Shown here: one piece after another, positions 11,072 through 23,000 of the stretch
Numbering within the stretch: position 1 is the first letter of the stretch
Layout: every line of letters begins with the position of its first letter
Assembly (NCBI GenBank): GCA_030761205.1
Contig: JAULJL010000017.1
Span: 7,760,001 to 7,824,000, forward strand
Origin: Fremontodendron californicum
Lineage: Eukaryota; Streptophyta; Magnoliopsida; Malvales; Malvaceae
Direction of reading: 5' to 3'
Length of the DNA stretch: 64,000 nucleotides
Made by a program: the position numbers and the translations under genes
Notes under the pieces: model-generated
What the model was told of the DNA's origin: nothing
The model's input: the letters and a program-made list of their open reading frames with translations, nothing else
Database searches by the model: none

Positions 11072-11636
11072 TGTTGGAATATGGTATGGCTTAAAGTCAC
11101 ATTTGGTGGCTTAGCACCAATAATGGAGCTACCACTTGCACCACTTGCACCACCAATAATGGAGCTACCACTTGCACCACTTGCACCACCAATAATGGAA
11201 GCTACCACTTGCAAATGGATGGTGGCTATGGTGGCTACCACTTGCAAAGTATTCACACCAAGATAGGTGGTGGAAGGTGGCTATGGTGGCTGCCACTTGC
11301 TTAGTGTTCACACCTTGATATTTTGGCTATAAATAGCCATGTAGAGTAAGAGAGAAAAGATGAGAGAGTAGAGTAGAGTTGAGTAAGTTAGAGCTAAATT
11401 GTTGAAGCAATTACTCTGTGTTTATAGAGTAAATTCGGTATTGTGTTGAGTTGTGAGTTCAGTGCTTGTGTAGCACCTTGAATTCTGTATTTGTTTGTAC
11501 TCCATCTCCATTAATACAAAGCTTCAAGCTCCTCCTCCCGTGGACGTAGGCACAGTTGCCGAACCACGTAAAATATCGGTGTTTTTTCAGTGTGTTTAAA
11601 TCGGTTTTCGTAATATCAATTCGCTTCCGCACAACA
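11072..11636 (+). repeat. 3' LTR of the first copia element
   Basis: 565 bp, same length as the 5' LTR with about five substitutions (for example T at 11092 against C at 7394). It is followed at once by the ATAAC target duplication at 11637-11641. Confidence 0.95.
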
Positions 11637-11641
11637 ATAAC

Positions 11642-12459
11642 TTACTAATCCGTCGGCACTCTAGTCAACTTTATCTCAACAAACTCTGGTTTTGTAAATA
11701 AAATAATATTTTTTTTCAGTTTTTCCAATTTTGTGTTGGGTAAAAACTAAAAAAAAGTAAAAACTATTTTCATTTTGCTTTTCAAACAACAAAAATGTAT
11801 TTTTTTTTTTTTTTTGGATCAAATATTTACCCAGCAGGTTTCCAAAACCTTGCATGCTACTTAACTCCAGTATATGGTTTAAGAAAATTGTTAAAATACT
11901 TAAATTTTACAAATGGATTTAATAATTGACATGTGTTCAATGAATTATAAATAAGGAAACCATTAATTGGCAGAATTTCTCATGGAGTTTAATAACTCCA
12001 AAGATAATAATTCATATATAGAAATTATTTGAGATACTTTCTTTGGAATTTAAAAATTTTATCAACAAATTTAGCAAAGTGATACATTATAATACACTAA
12101 ATAATTTTGAACACAATACAATTACACAATACAAACATATGAAAAAAATTAACTACAACACGAGAAAAGAAAAAGAAAAAAAACTCTTTTTCCCAAAGTT
12201 TACTCACCCTTTCTCCCTTACAAAGGGTCAACTTTTGTAGTATAAAATGAAAGGAGAAACAGGATCTAAGATGGGGATGGAAGCATCAGCAGAAGATCAA
12301 TTAAGTGTCAAAACAGTTGACTTATTTTTCAATCTTAAAATGCACTCAAGTAATATAAGTTTGACATTTGACTCCTTCCACCTTATTTTGGACTCCTTTT
12401 TTTTTCTGCTACTTTGAACCACACAATCAATTAAAACCCATTTGCGTCAAATAAAAATG
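11642..12459. other. Intergenic, no gene seen
   Basis: AT-rich DNA with poly-T near 11799-11817 and an A-rich stretch near 12160-12185. I see no gene, RNA or repeat with definable ends. Confidence 0.5.
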
Positions 12460-12790
12460 AGTTAATAGCATAATGGTCCCAAATTATAAAGCATATTTTA
12501 TATTGATCTCTAAATTTCAAAACGTATCAAATTGGTTCTTACTTACAAGTATCATAACAAATTGGTCCCTTCCGTTAGCCTTTCTGTTACCTTTACTATA
12601 GCAATCAGCTTAGTGACACATGTCACCAGCTGATTGCACCACATTTCTCTTCATTTTTTTTTATTTCTTTATTATTTTTTCTTTGATATTTTTTAATAAA
12701 TAAATGTAAATAAATATTTTTATAAAATTAATGTAAATAAATATTTATATTTTATAAATTATTTAATTATTAAGAAATTAATTTAAATTA

Positions 12791-13704
12791 GGGATAATGT
12801 CATGAATAGCCCCTGAAGTTTATCAAATTTGTCAATGTGGTACCTGTACTATCAAACCGTATATCAATGTGGTACTTTGACTTAACACCGTTAAATATAG
12901 ATGATGATGTGACATTGACCAATCAGGTGATGACACGTGGCAACACCGGATTTTTTAGAAATTAATATCTGAATTTTTGTAAAAAAATAAAAATAAAAAA
13001 TATTTTAAAATAAAAGTTATTTTAAAAATTAATATCTAATTTTTTTAAAAAACTTAAAAAACTATATTTAAATAATAATAATATTTAAATAATATTTTTT
13101 AAAATTAAATTTTATTTTTCAAATTCAAAATTTTAAAAAATAACAAAATTAAAATATTTAACTAAAATTATTTTTAAATTATAAAATATTTTTAAATTAA
13201 ATATTAAATAATTTTTAATATCTAAAATTTTTAAAAATATATTTTAAAAAAAAATTTATTTTTGAAAGTTACAAAAATTAAATTATGAAATTATTTAAAT
13301 TCTTTTAAAAAATATTTATTAAAAAATTAAAAAAATTAAATATGAAATTAGTTTAATTATTTTTAATTTTTTTAAAATTTTAAAATTTTTTTTTTAAGTT
13401 AATACACGTGGCATCTTATATGGTGTCACGTGTCATCATTATATTTTTAAAATAATATTATTTTTATTTTTTAAATTAAAATAATATTTTTTTTAGTTAG
13501 TACACGTGGCATCTTTATAAGGTGCCACATGTCAAGTTTTCATTGGATACAAAAGTCACGTCATCAATTTTTAACGGTGTTACTGACAGGTACTACAATA
13601 GCACCCGGAGTGTAAACTTTAAGTACCAAAATAGACATTTTTAAAATAGAGGTACTACATTGACCAATTTGATAAACTTCAGGGGCCATTCATGACATTA
13701 TCCC
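12791..13704. mobile_element. Mutator-like non-autonomous element nested in the outer one
   Basis: Begins GGGATAATGTCATGAATAGC and ends with the near-exact inverse (GGCCATTCATGACATTATCCC). The inverted similarity runs on through TGAAGTTTATCAAAT and TGGTACCTG-like phrases for more than 100 bp. Perfect 9 bp duplication TTTAAATTA at 12782-12790 and 13705-13713. The interior is AT-rich with CACGTGGCA-type phrases near 13407 and 13504 and has no ORF. It must be younger than its host element. Confidence 0.92.
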
Positions 13705-13805
13705 TTTAAATTATTATTTATCTTTTGTATTTTTTTATAAAGAATAATAAAGAAAATGAGAAAATGAAAACATTAATAAATACAAAAGATAAATAATAAT
13801 TTAAA
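13705..13805. repeat. Inverted repeat hairpin inside the outer Mutator element
   Basis: TAAATTATTATTTATCTTTT and following bases at about 13706-13733 recur as the reverse complement at about 13777-13804 (ACAAAAGATAAATAATAATTTA), separated by about 43 bp of A-rich DNA. It is one of several inverted modules in the outer element. Confidence 0.7.
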
Positions 13806-14892
13806 TTAATTTCTTAATAATTAAATAATTTATAAAATATAAATATTTATTTACATTAATTTTATAAAAAAATATTTTTCTTTTTCTTCTTTCTTTCTTT
13901 TTTTCTTTTTATAAATAAATTAATTTTGTAAAAATTAAATAATTTATAATTATAAAATATAAAATATTTATTTACATTCATTTATTAAAAATATATTTTT
14001 TACTTTTTTATTTTCCTTTTCTTTCTTTTTTCTTTCCTTTTTTTCCTCTTTTCTTATAAAATTAATGTAAATAAAATATTTTATATTTTATATTTTAAAA
14101 ATTAATTTAAATTATAGTATGAATTATTATTTATTTTTATTTATATTTATTTAAAAACAAGAGAAAAAGGGAAAAGATAAGAAAGGAAAACATAAAAAAC
14201 TTATAAACATAAAATAAATATTTTATATTTATAAATTATTTAATTTTTAGAAATTTAATTTAATTTAAAATATAATATAATATACTTATATATATATATT
14301 TGTATTTGTTTACAAAGAAGAGAAAAAAGAAGAAAGGGAAGAAAAAAATAAGAATAATATTTTTATAAAATTAATGTAAATAAATAGTTTTATATTTTTC
14401 AATTATTTTATTATTACAATATTAATTTAAATTATAATGTAAATTATTATTTAGTTTTTAATATTTATTTATAAAGAAGAGAAAAGCAACAAAAAAAAGA
14501 CAGGAAGAAACGAAAAAATTAAAAATATTTTTTATAAAATTAAAGTAAATAAATATTTCATACTTGTTAAATTAATTAGATTTTTAAAAAATTATTTTAA
14601 TTTATAATATGAATTATTTTTTCTTTGTATTTATTTATAAAAAGAAATCAAAGAAAAAATAATAAAAAAATAAAGAAAAAAAAAATGAAGAGACAAGTTG
14701 GAGCAATCAGCTGGTGACACGTGTCACTAAGCTGATTGCTACAGTAAAGGTAACGTAAAAGCTAACGGAATGAACTAATTTATTACGATACTTGTAATCA
14801 ATGACCAATTTGATACTTTTTGAAATTTAGGGACCAATATAAAATATGCCCTATAGTTTGGGAACCATTGGTGCTATTAACTCAATAAAAAT

Positions 14893-16159
14893 TATAGGAG
14901 TAATTAAGGAACTATATATGCTTAATCATTGGCTTATAGTTGTAGTCTTGTAGATTAGTTTGAGTTAATTACAAAAAAAAAAAAAAGTAAACATCATACC
15001 ATTGTTTAGCAACTAAAATATTTCAGCCTGATTCGTAGAGTAAAAATTGGCCACATGTTATGAAGTATAAACTCTAACTAGAATTTAGTAATTCACTATG
15101 TATTTTTTTTTTTAAACGATAAAGAAGTTATTGAAATAAAAATGTGATAGTAATTTTTTTTTTTTTTACTTTTAAGTAAATTTATTAACTAAGTTAATAT
15201 CACTTGATTTGTAACACCAATTCAATTAAACACTTTATATATATTATAGATAAATACCAATTCAATTAAATATTTTATATATATTATAGATAGATACTAG
15301 AATTTGATCACTTGTAGGTGTATTAGAACATACTTTAAAAGAGATGAAAATTTTACAAGAGAAAAAATATAGTAGTAGCTTTTTAGGAGCGGATGATTTC
15401 TTAAAAAACATGTGTTTATATAAAAACAAATAGATAGACATAAACAATCATAAATTTATTTTGGTTTTTAAGTAAATTTTTTATTTAAATTGATGTCAGT
15501 TAATTCGTGAAATCAATTCAATATAATACTTTATATTTAATATAGATAATAACTAGTCCATTAAAAGATTTTGAGATAAATTTGGTACAAACATACAGCT
15601 TACAAAGTTAACCTTTGTGATTATATTTGAAACTATCAAAATTAATTTTGATCATTAAAATTAAGAATTCAACATTTTATTAAACACGAATTTTGACCTC
15701 TTTTTTGTTTTTATTTACTATTTCAATTTTGGAAAAAAAAAAATTGATAGGCACTTTCTAATTCTAACGGTGCATATTTTTGGCGGTTGTATAATTTGCA
15801 TGATTGAAAGACATGAGTGGCAATGCTCTTTTTTGTTTTTCTTATATTTTTTTAAAAGGAAACAAAAAAAAAATGGAAAATTGAAAGTCCTTGCTCTTTC
15901 CAGAACTTGGTCCTTAACCGGTTCCCATTATACGAGTCAAAATTTTGGTTTAAAGAAAGTGAGAAAACAGAGATGAGATGAGATGAGATGAGATGAGATG
16001 AGAAGAGAAGATGAAAATTCACTCGAGAAATCACCAATTTAATTATAATTGCGTACAACAGATAGTAGACATCAACCAAAACCTTTATCAGACTTTCACT
16101 ATCGTAAATCCAGCCCTCCTCAGTCCTCTGGACATGAAACATATACAGAGATTATTACA
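14893..16159. other. Intergenic with short local duplications
   Basis: A ~45 bp unit (TACCAATTCAATTAAA and following) is duplicated at about 15207-15296, with a diverged relative at 15515-15550. A pentanucleotide run (GAGAT)n lies at about 15972-16003. No gene seen; the last 100 bases are likely the 3' untranslated region of the HIPP gene on the minus strand. Confidence 0.5.
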
Positions 16160-16241
16160 TTAGAGCTGCTTTGACATGATCATGAACTGCAAAGAACATA
16201 GTATTAAAGCCATGCATCTGTCTAATTTGTTGTCTTGTTCC

Positions 16242-16790
16242 CTACATGATGGAGCAAGGGTCATGTTGGTGGGCATATCCATAGGATGGCACCTCTTGAT
16301 ACACATATAAAGGTTGATTATATGGCCACACATATGCCGCTGGCTTGGCCTCCTCTTTCTTGTCTTCCTTTTTTTCACCACCTACGGCACTCACGCTCAC
16401 CAGCTCCGCATGCCCCACACTCTTTCTCAGCAGACTTGTTAACTGAACTGGATCAAACCCATCCCCTGTTATCTCTATTTGGCTCTTGTCATCCCCTTTC
16501 AATGAAGCAGAATCCACCCCTAAACCACCCAAAATAAAAATCAAACAATCAGCATAAAAAATTTCCCATTTTTTTCTTTTTGATTCTATCATCAGAATTT
16601 CAGCTGGTTTTTAGTACCTGAGAGACCGACTGCAATCTTCAAGGCCTTGGAGCGGCCCTTCGGGCCATTCATAGTCACCTTGACTACCATCTTTTGCTGC
16701 CAAAAAAAATAGAAAAGCAAAATTCAATTCAACATAAAATCCAATCAAATCAGAAAATATATAATTCATGATTCATTTCCATACCTTCAT
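16242..16790 (-). CDS. Heavy metal-associated isoprenylated plant protein (HIPP) lacking CxxC
   Basis: Three exons on the minus strand, 16785-16790, 16618-16696 and 16242-16519, joined through AAG|GTATG, CAG|GTACT donors and CAG/TAG acceptors, give 120 residues. The start is the ATG in a six-base first exon (Met-Lys), a layout common in this family. Residues 3-70 form an HMA fold (QKMVVKVTM...ALKIAVGLSGV...VGHAELVSV). The metal-binding Met-x-Cys-x-x-Cys loop is replaced by MNGPKGRSKA with no cysteine, so copper or zinc binding by that site is not expected. A Lys/Glu-rich linker follows, then a Pro/Tyr-rich tail and a C-terminal CaaX box CSIM, predicting farnesylation and membrane attachment. 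HIPPs of this CxxC-less subgroup are linked in general to stress responses and protein contacts; the specific role here is unknown. The gene looks intact. Confidence 0.9.
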
Positions 16791-16958
16791 GGTTTCAAAG
16801 ATAGACCCTTTGTTTGTTTTTTTTTTTTTTTTTTTATTTAAAAAGAGTAGCTAAAACGATGGCGATAGTGAGGGAAAGATGTTTGGAGGAAGAAGCCAGA
16901 GAGGAACTAGCTGCTTACTTGTCTTGTTTATGCCGAGGTAGCAAAGATTTGTTGGTCA

Positions 16959-16966
16959 ATTTATAG
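16959..16966 (-). promoter_or_regulatory. Candidate TATA box of the HIPP gene
   Basis: On the minus strand this reads TATAAATT in CTCTATAAATTGACC, about 170 bases before the start codon, leaving a normal 5' untranslated region. Confidence 0.6.
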
Positions 16967-17282
16967 AGGGTGTCCGGGGGTTTAAAAGAGTTTGCCAAGG
17001 CCCAACGATATTTCTTTGCAAGTTCCAGGAACCGTTGATTCATCATCATAAAGGTGACCCTACCCAGTTTACTTCGTCAGCTCTTTCACTTTGTTTCATA
17101 CTTTGTTACGAGGGCGGGCGGGCGGACAAACTACAAAAACATCTTTGTCGCACTTGAACATTTAGTTCAATGAAAGAAGTTTTTTTATTTTTTTATTTTG
17201 TTTATAAAGTCGGATTTGAATCTTCTTCTTCTTCTTCTTCGAATAAAAAACACAAAAACAAAGACACTCATTCTATATGTTA

Positions 17283-17785
17283 TAGAGGTATTCATTATTC
17301 GATTTTAATCGAATTAATCGATCGAAATCGAATTCAATTCGGTTAATCGATTAAATAAATAAATAAAAAATCGGTCGGTTATCGATAGAGGTTTTTGATA
17401 AATTAATTCGGTTATCGGTTAAGAGAAAATAACCAAAGTAATCATATTAATCGGATTAGATTTAGGGTTTTAGTATGTTTTGGTATATTTGATATTTGAA
17501 TTATGATAATGTTTTGCTTTTGGAATTTGATTGGTTGGATATATTATTATAAATGGAGTACAATCAGCTTGTTTTCGCATTTTGGTTGGATATATAAATT
17601 CATGTGTTAAAAATAGGTTGTAAAGTAAATTTGATATTTATTTCGGTTAATCAAAAATAGATCGAATTAATCGAAATAATTTCGGTTTGATTAATTTACA
17701 TCTCTTCTTATTCGATTCGATTAACGATTAATTAAGATAAATAAAAAATCGAGAATTTTGGTTCTGTTATTAATTTACACCACTA
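17283..17785. mobile_element. hAT-like MITE, 503 bp, 8 bp target duplication
   Basis: Begins TAGAGGTATTCATTATTCG and ends TTAATTTACACCACTA, whose inverse is TAGTGGTGTAAATTAA. The subterminal parts are rich in TTCGGTTAATCGATT-like phrases on both arms. Flanked by a perfect 8 bp duplication ATATGTTA (17275-17282 and 17786-17793), as expected for hAT-type transposition. No ORF. It shares its TAGAGG...CTA ends with elements at 34437, 47472, 50517 and 53702. Confidence 0.88.
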
Positions 17786-17793
17786 ATATGTTA

Positions 17794-18676
17794 TGAAACG
17801 CTGACAATAGTTTTAAAGTCTAATGCTTAGGTTTTGTAATCATCATTGATGAAGAAACAAGCATACTCATATCATTTTTTTTTTTATATTAAAAACAAAG
17901 ATATATTTCCTTATGTTTATGAATTTTGATAGAAATTTAGAGTTGAAAACTGAAATCCTTGCATTGCACACACTAAAGTAAATTTATCCAATGATCAAGT
18001 TATTCGTTCGATGAGTTCGGTTCGAATTAAATTTAATTTGAGATGTATATTTTAATTCAAGTAAATCCGTTTTGAATTAATATTTAATCAATAAAAAATA
18101 TTTTTATTTAAATTTAATTATAAAATTATTAATAAAATTGATTTTTTAATATTTAATATATTCTAAATAATAAATTAACTTTTCGAATCCGACAGATTGT
18201 ATCGAACCTTTGACAAATAAATTTTTTTATTATATAAACCCGATTCAATTCAATCCATAAACTGATTTATTTTAAAAATTAAAAATCATTATCACTATTG
18301 AGTCAACGCAAGATAAGTACTTGTAATTATACAATTTCAAATGTGTCATTCTCAAGAAAATGGGCACAGTGTAATTATTTAAAATTTTAAATTCATTCAT
18401 TTACTTATTTATTTAATTTTTTTTTCTCTCCTAAGTAACTTTGCTTGTTTTATCGATAGTTTTCTGGTCAATTGATAAATTGTTGAATTCTTTGTTTTAA
18501 TGATCTAATTCATATTCTAACAGCTTCAAATACATAAAGCAAATATTTTCATGTTTTTTATTTTATTTTATTTTTAGATAAAATAATAATTAAAATTTTT
18601 ATTTATTTAAACAATGGAAACAATTTTTTAATGTTTTGCACCCATAGAATGAGTATGTTTAAACCATGGGACCAAT

Positions 18677-18713
<37 letters not shown>

Positions 18714-19440
18714 TTTGGTTGAGTTAGCATCACACTTAATTATGATTTTTTTATTTTAGATGAGTAAAAGTCCTATCCAAACTAAGCTTAATAATTGAAC
18801 TGATAAATTATTTTTATTTAAATAGATCAAACAATAATTGGTTGAAATTGAAATTGTCTATTTTTTTAAAATAAAATTTTCATGACAATTTAGATTTCTT
18901 CCGCAATTATTTGTCAACACAGACAACAGTATAAGATAAGAGTAAAAATGAAAAAACTGATGGAACACTGCAAAGCCTGAAGACGTCGATGTGAACGACG
19001 AGGTACATCGACGGACCGCTGTTTATATTTTGCGGCTACCCATGAAGTTTCGTCGTAAAATCTTCGAAGGAGAAACCCACCGCTTGATCTATTATTATTA
19101 TTATGGTTTTATATTTAATGTATTGACAATATATATATATATTAATATATTATCAGTATATTAAATGATGTCATTTTATTAAAAAAATTTAAAAATGAAT
19201 GCAGATACTTTTTTTTAATGCAGTGACATCATCTTATTCACTGACAATGTATAAATTTATACACTTTCATTACATCAAACATAAATCCTATTATTATTAT
19301 TAGTAAAAAAATTCACTCAGAGTATTTAATATAATAAGCCGACTAATTTTTAATTTTAATGATTAAAAATTAATTTTTGATGATTTTAAGTATAAAAAAT
19401 TAATATTTTATCAATATATCAGATAAATTGTTCACAACTG
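17794..19440. other. Intergenic, MITE remnant and (TA)n tract
   Basis: No gene seen. Bases about 18679-18711 are a (TA)n microsatellite. Bases about 18000-18260 look like another decayed element with TTCGAATTAAATTTAATTTG and ATCGAACC phrases. Bases about 19099-19292 are a diverged copy of the 385-567 Mutator MITE (AGTGACATCATCTTATTCAC, ACTGACAATGTATAAATTTA), inserted in an ATT microsatellite. Confidence 0.5.
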
Positions 19441-19445
19441 TATAT

Positions 19446-19761
19446 TGTTGGAATATGAAAGCATCCTTTGTTGAATAAACTTGTCAAAAATGATGCACCT
19501 AACAAATCTTCAAGAAGTCAAGATTAACAACTTCAACAATGACAGCTGCATGCATTCAATGATGCCAGCTGCAATGATAGACCAGCTAAAATGTTAAAAT
19601 CTTAGCTTGAATGTTCACAACTTGTAAATTTTAGTATTTAAGGAGTGCTAATGCACAAATATAAATCAAGTTCTGATTTTTAAATGATACAAATAGATTT
19701 CTGTTCTTCTACTCTTTAGTTTATCAGTTCTTCATTTTATTCTTTCATTCAAATTTTAACA
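19446..19761 (+). repeat. 5' LTR of the second copia element
   Basis: 316 bp from TGTTGGAATATGAAAGCA to ATTTTAACA, followed immediately by the primer site TGGTATCAGAGC at 19762-19773 (initiator Met tRNA type). Confidence 0.92.
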
Positions 19762-20040
19762 TGGTATCAGAGCTAAGTTTTGTGCAAAACAGAGTGTGTT
19801 TTTTATTCTGTCCAAAAATTGAAAGTGTTTCATTTTGTGTTTTGAACATACTAGGTGAAAGAGCTTATCGATACGAGTTTAACGGAGTCAACCGGAGCCA
19901 AAACGGACCCCGCATGCGCCTCCACGCTCCGCCAGAAGATCAGAGAGTGGGATTCACTCTCCTACGCGCTACACACGCCTACTGAAGGTTGAAGATGATA
20001 CTATTCACACGTACTGTTCATTTTACTGTTCACAACCAGG

Positions 20041-23000
20041 ATGGCTCAAGTCTTGACCCAGAACTAGACTCAGACCCATAATTCAATTACCAACTATGAA
20101 ACCGCTGTTGCACCGATCGGTATCAAACTAAACGGTACCAACTATGTTTTATGGTCCCAAGTTGTCGAGATGTATACCTCGGGAAAAGACAAAGTGGGAT
20201 ATATTAATGGCGATCTCCTTGAACCAATACAAACTGATCCAACCTTCAGAAAATAGCGAACAGAGAACGCAATTGTAAAAGGATGGTTGATCAATTCCAT
20301 GGACTTATCATTAATCGGGAATTTTATACGATTTCCAACTGCTAAACAAGTATAGGATTCAATTGCCACAACATATTTTGATGGAACTGATACATCTCAG
20401 GTGTATAAGTTGAAAAGACGTGTGATCCAAATGAGACAAGCCAGGGGATCTCTTGAATCAAATTACAACAGTCTCCAAGGTTTGTGGAGGGAAATTGACT
20501 TTCGTTGCCCAAACCCGATGGTTTGTGCCCGTGATATACAATAGTGGAATACTCTTCTACAAGAAGATAGAGTATACACCTTCCTGGATGGATTAGATGA
20601 CAGACTGGATAAGATTCGAAGTGATGTACTTCGTCTACACCCGTTTCCTACGGTAGAACAAGCCTATGCCTATGTTTGTAGGGAAGATACTAGGCAAGCA
20701 ATAATGCTTCCAGGTGCTGGAGTTACAACAGGTGCTGTAATGGAATCCAAAGGAACAAAGACGGGATAGGTGTCTACCTTACAAATAGCCAAAACCGAGC
20801 CCTCATCCTCTAATGGTGGCAGGATGAGCAAGCCCACAAAGATCAAAGGAACTCAAAACATACCTGCGAAACATTTTTTAAGTTGCATGGGTACCCTGGC
20901 TGGTGGAATGAACTTAAGGCAAAGAAGCAAAAAGAAGCCTCTGGTGGACAAGGGCAGGCAGCTTTGGTGAATACAGAACCACATCTATCTCTCATTCCAC
21001 AATCTGAACGAATGATGAAGCAACAAACACTCTAAGTGATCAAGGTAACTGTAGTTATGCATTTTTCTCTTCTACTAGAAGTGATCACACGGAATGGATA
21101 GTTGACTCAGGGGTTACAGACCACATTACTTTTTCTTCAAATGACTTGGTTGAGATTACACAACCAAGAAGGACAAGCATCGCCAATGCCAATGGAGTAA
21201 CATATCCAGTCACAGGGGCTGGCACTGTGGCTCTATCACCCTCTCTTTCCTTGTCAAATACCTTATTAGTACCATCTCTTGCAAAATAAACTGTTATCTT
21301 TAAGCCAAGCAATGGAAGAACTAAACTGTGTAGTCTTAATGTACCCTACTTTCTGTCTTTTTCAGGATATTCTCACGAAGGAGATCATTGGGCATGGTAC
21401 TAAGAGATAGGGGTTATATTACATGGATGATTTCAGATCGGGCCAAGCTAATAGTATGCAACAACGCCCGATTGGTACAAAGGAGAAATATATTTGGTTA
21501 TGGCATTATCGGTTGGGACATCCATCATTCAGTTACATGAAGCATTTGTTTCTGAATTTATTTTCAGATGTACACGACTCCAACTTAAAATGTGAGATTT
21601 GCATTTTAGCTAAAAGTCATCGTGTACCTTTTCCAATAAGTTCTAATAAAAGCGACATTTCATTTGCCTTGATTCATTCTGATGTTTGGGGACCCTCCCC
21701 TATTACAACTGCATGTGGTATTCGTTGGTTTGTGTCTTTTATAGATGATTGTACCCGGATGACTTGGCTAATATTTGCTAAAACACAAGGATGAGGTGTT
21801 TGGGGTGTTTCAAGCATTTTATGCTATGATTGAAAATAAATTTTCAGCCAAAGTCCGGATACTTCGTTCAGGTAATGGCGGAGAGTATATCAGTCAAGAA
21901 TTTAAGACATACTTTAACTTGAAAGGTATTCTTCATGAAACTTCTTATACTCGTACCCCACAACAGAATGGTGTAGCTGAAAGGAAGAACAGACATATTT
22001 TAGAAACTGCAAGAGCTCTGTTAATTGGACCACGTATGCCTAGTAGATACTGGAACGATGTCATTGTTACAGCAGTACATCTTATGAACCGAATGCCTTC
22101 AAAAGTTTTAAACTTCAAGACTCCATTACAAGCTCTATCAAGTCAAGTTTCCCTACTATCTGTAATGTTTATCCCTCCACGAGTATTTGGATGTGTTGCC
22201 TTTGTTCATCTTCATAAAGAACAACGGACTAAACTTGATCCTTGTGCAGTTCGTTGTATCTTTGTGGGATATGGCATTGGAAAGAAAGGGTATCGATACT
22301 ATAATCCATCTACTAATCGAACTTATGTCACCATGGATGTTACTTTTCTAGAGTCCGAGAAGTTCTTTCCTTCACCAGAACATACTTATATTCTTCAGGG
22401 GGAGACATGGAATGAAGAACATAAGTGGTGGGATTGTCCCGGTATTGAGGTAATCACCGACTCAGAAATACTCTTCTCTCTCATGTACCAATCGACCCTT
22501 CTCCCGAGAATATCTCGATAGATCTTAATCTGAAAAATCAGGGTGTTGAGAATGCTCTAATGAAGGAGACAACAGACTCGACTCCACAATCAGTGGCGCC
22601 AGTGTCGTGGTGCTTATCTTCTAGCGCAGCGATGCCCAACCTCCCTTCTTGGGAGCCAACCCAGGCAGAGACCTCAAAGCCGCGGCGTCCACCTCCCAGT
22701 GTCGCGGCACCTGGCCAGTTTTTTGGAGACTCTATTTCTGAGGTTAGTTCCGAGATGCCATCTTCCAGTACTGTTTTGGATACTTCTATTGGTTATCACT
22801 TACCTTTCAGGCACAATAAGGGTAAGCCCCTAGCTCGATGATCTCTTGATGTTTAGGGAAAAGGATCAAAGTACCCAATTGCTAACCATGTGAACACTCA
22901 GAGACTATCTGAAGCTCTTAAAGACTTTGCATTTACACTTTCTTCCTCTCATGTTCCTTGTGGGATACATGAAGCCCTGTCAGATCCGATGTGGTCCCAG

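Larger units (their letters stand above)
7374..11636 (+). mobile_element. Ty1/copia LTR retrotransposon, internally deleted
   Basis: A full insertion: identical-length 565 bp LTRs (7374-7938 and 11072-11636) beginning TGTTGG and ending ACA, flanked by a perfect 5 bp target duplication ATAAC (7369-7373 and 11637-11641). The domain order in the remnants (gag zinc knuckle, protease, integrase, reverse transcriptase) is that of Ty1/copia. The interior is only about 3.1 kb, too short for a complete copia gag-pol, and lacks the first part of the integrase core, most of reverse transcriptase and all of RNase H. It can only have moved with proteins supplied by another element. Confidence 0.95.
12469..14883. 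mobile_element. Mutator-like non-autonomous element (outer of a nested pair)
   Basis: Long terminal inverted repeats of roughly 230 bp: GAGTTAATAGCA...AGCTTAGTGACAC at the left is matched by the reverse complement of the right end (...GTGTCACTAAGCTGATTGC...TGCTATTAACTC). A perfect 9 bp duplication AATAAAAAT flanks it (12460-12468 and 14884-14892), the Mutator hallmark. The interior has no transposase; besides the inserted second element it is low-complexity DNA made of recurring modules (AATTAATTTAAATTATAAT, ATTTATTTATAAAGAAGAGA) in both orientations. Without the insertion it would be about 1.5 kb. Confidence 0.92.
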
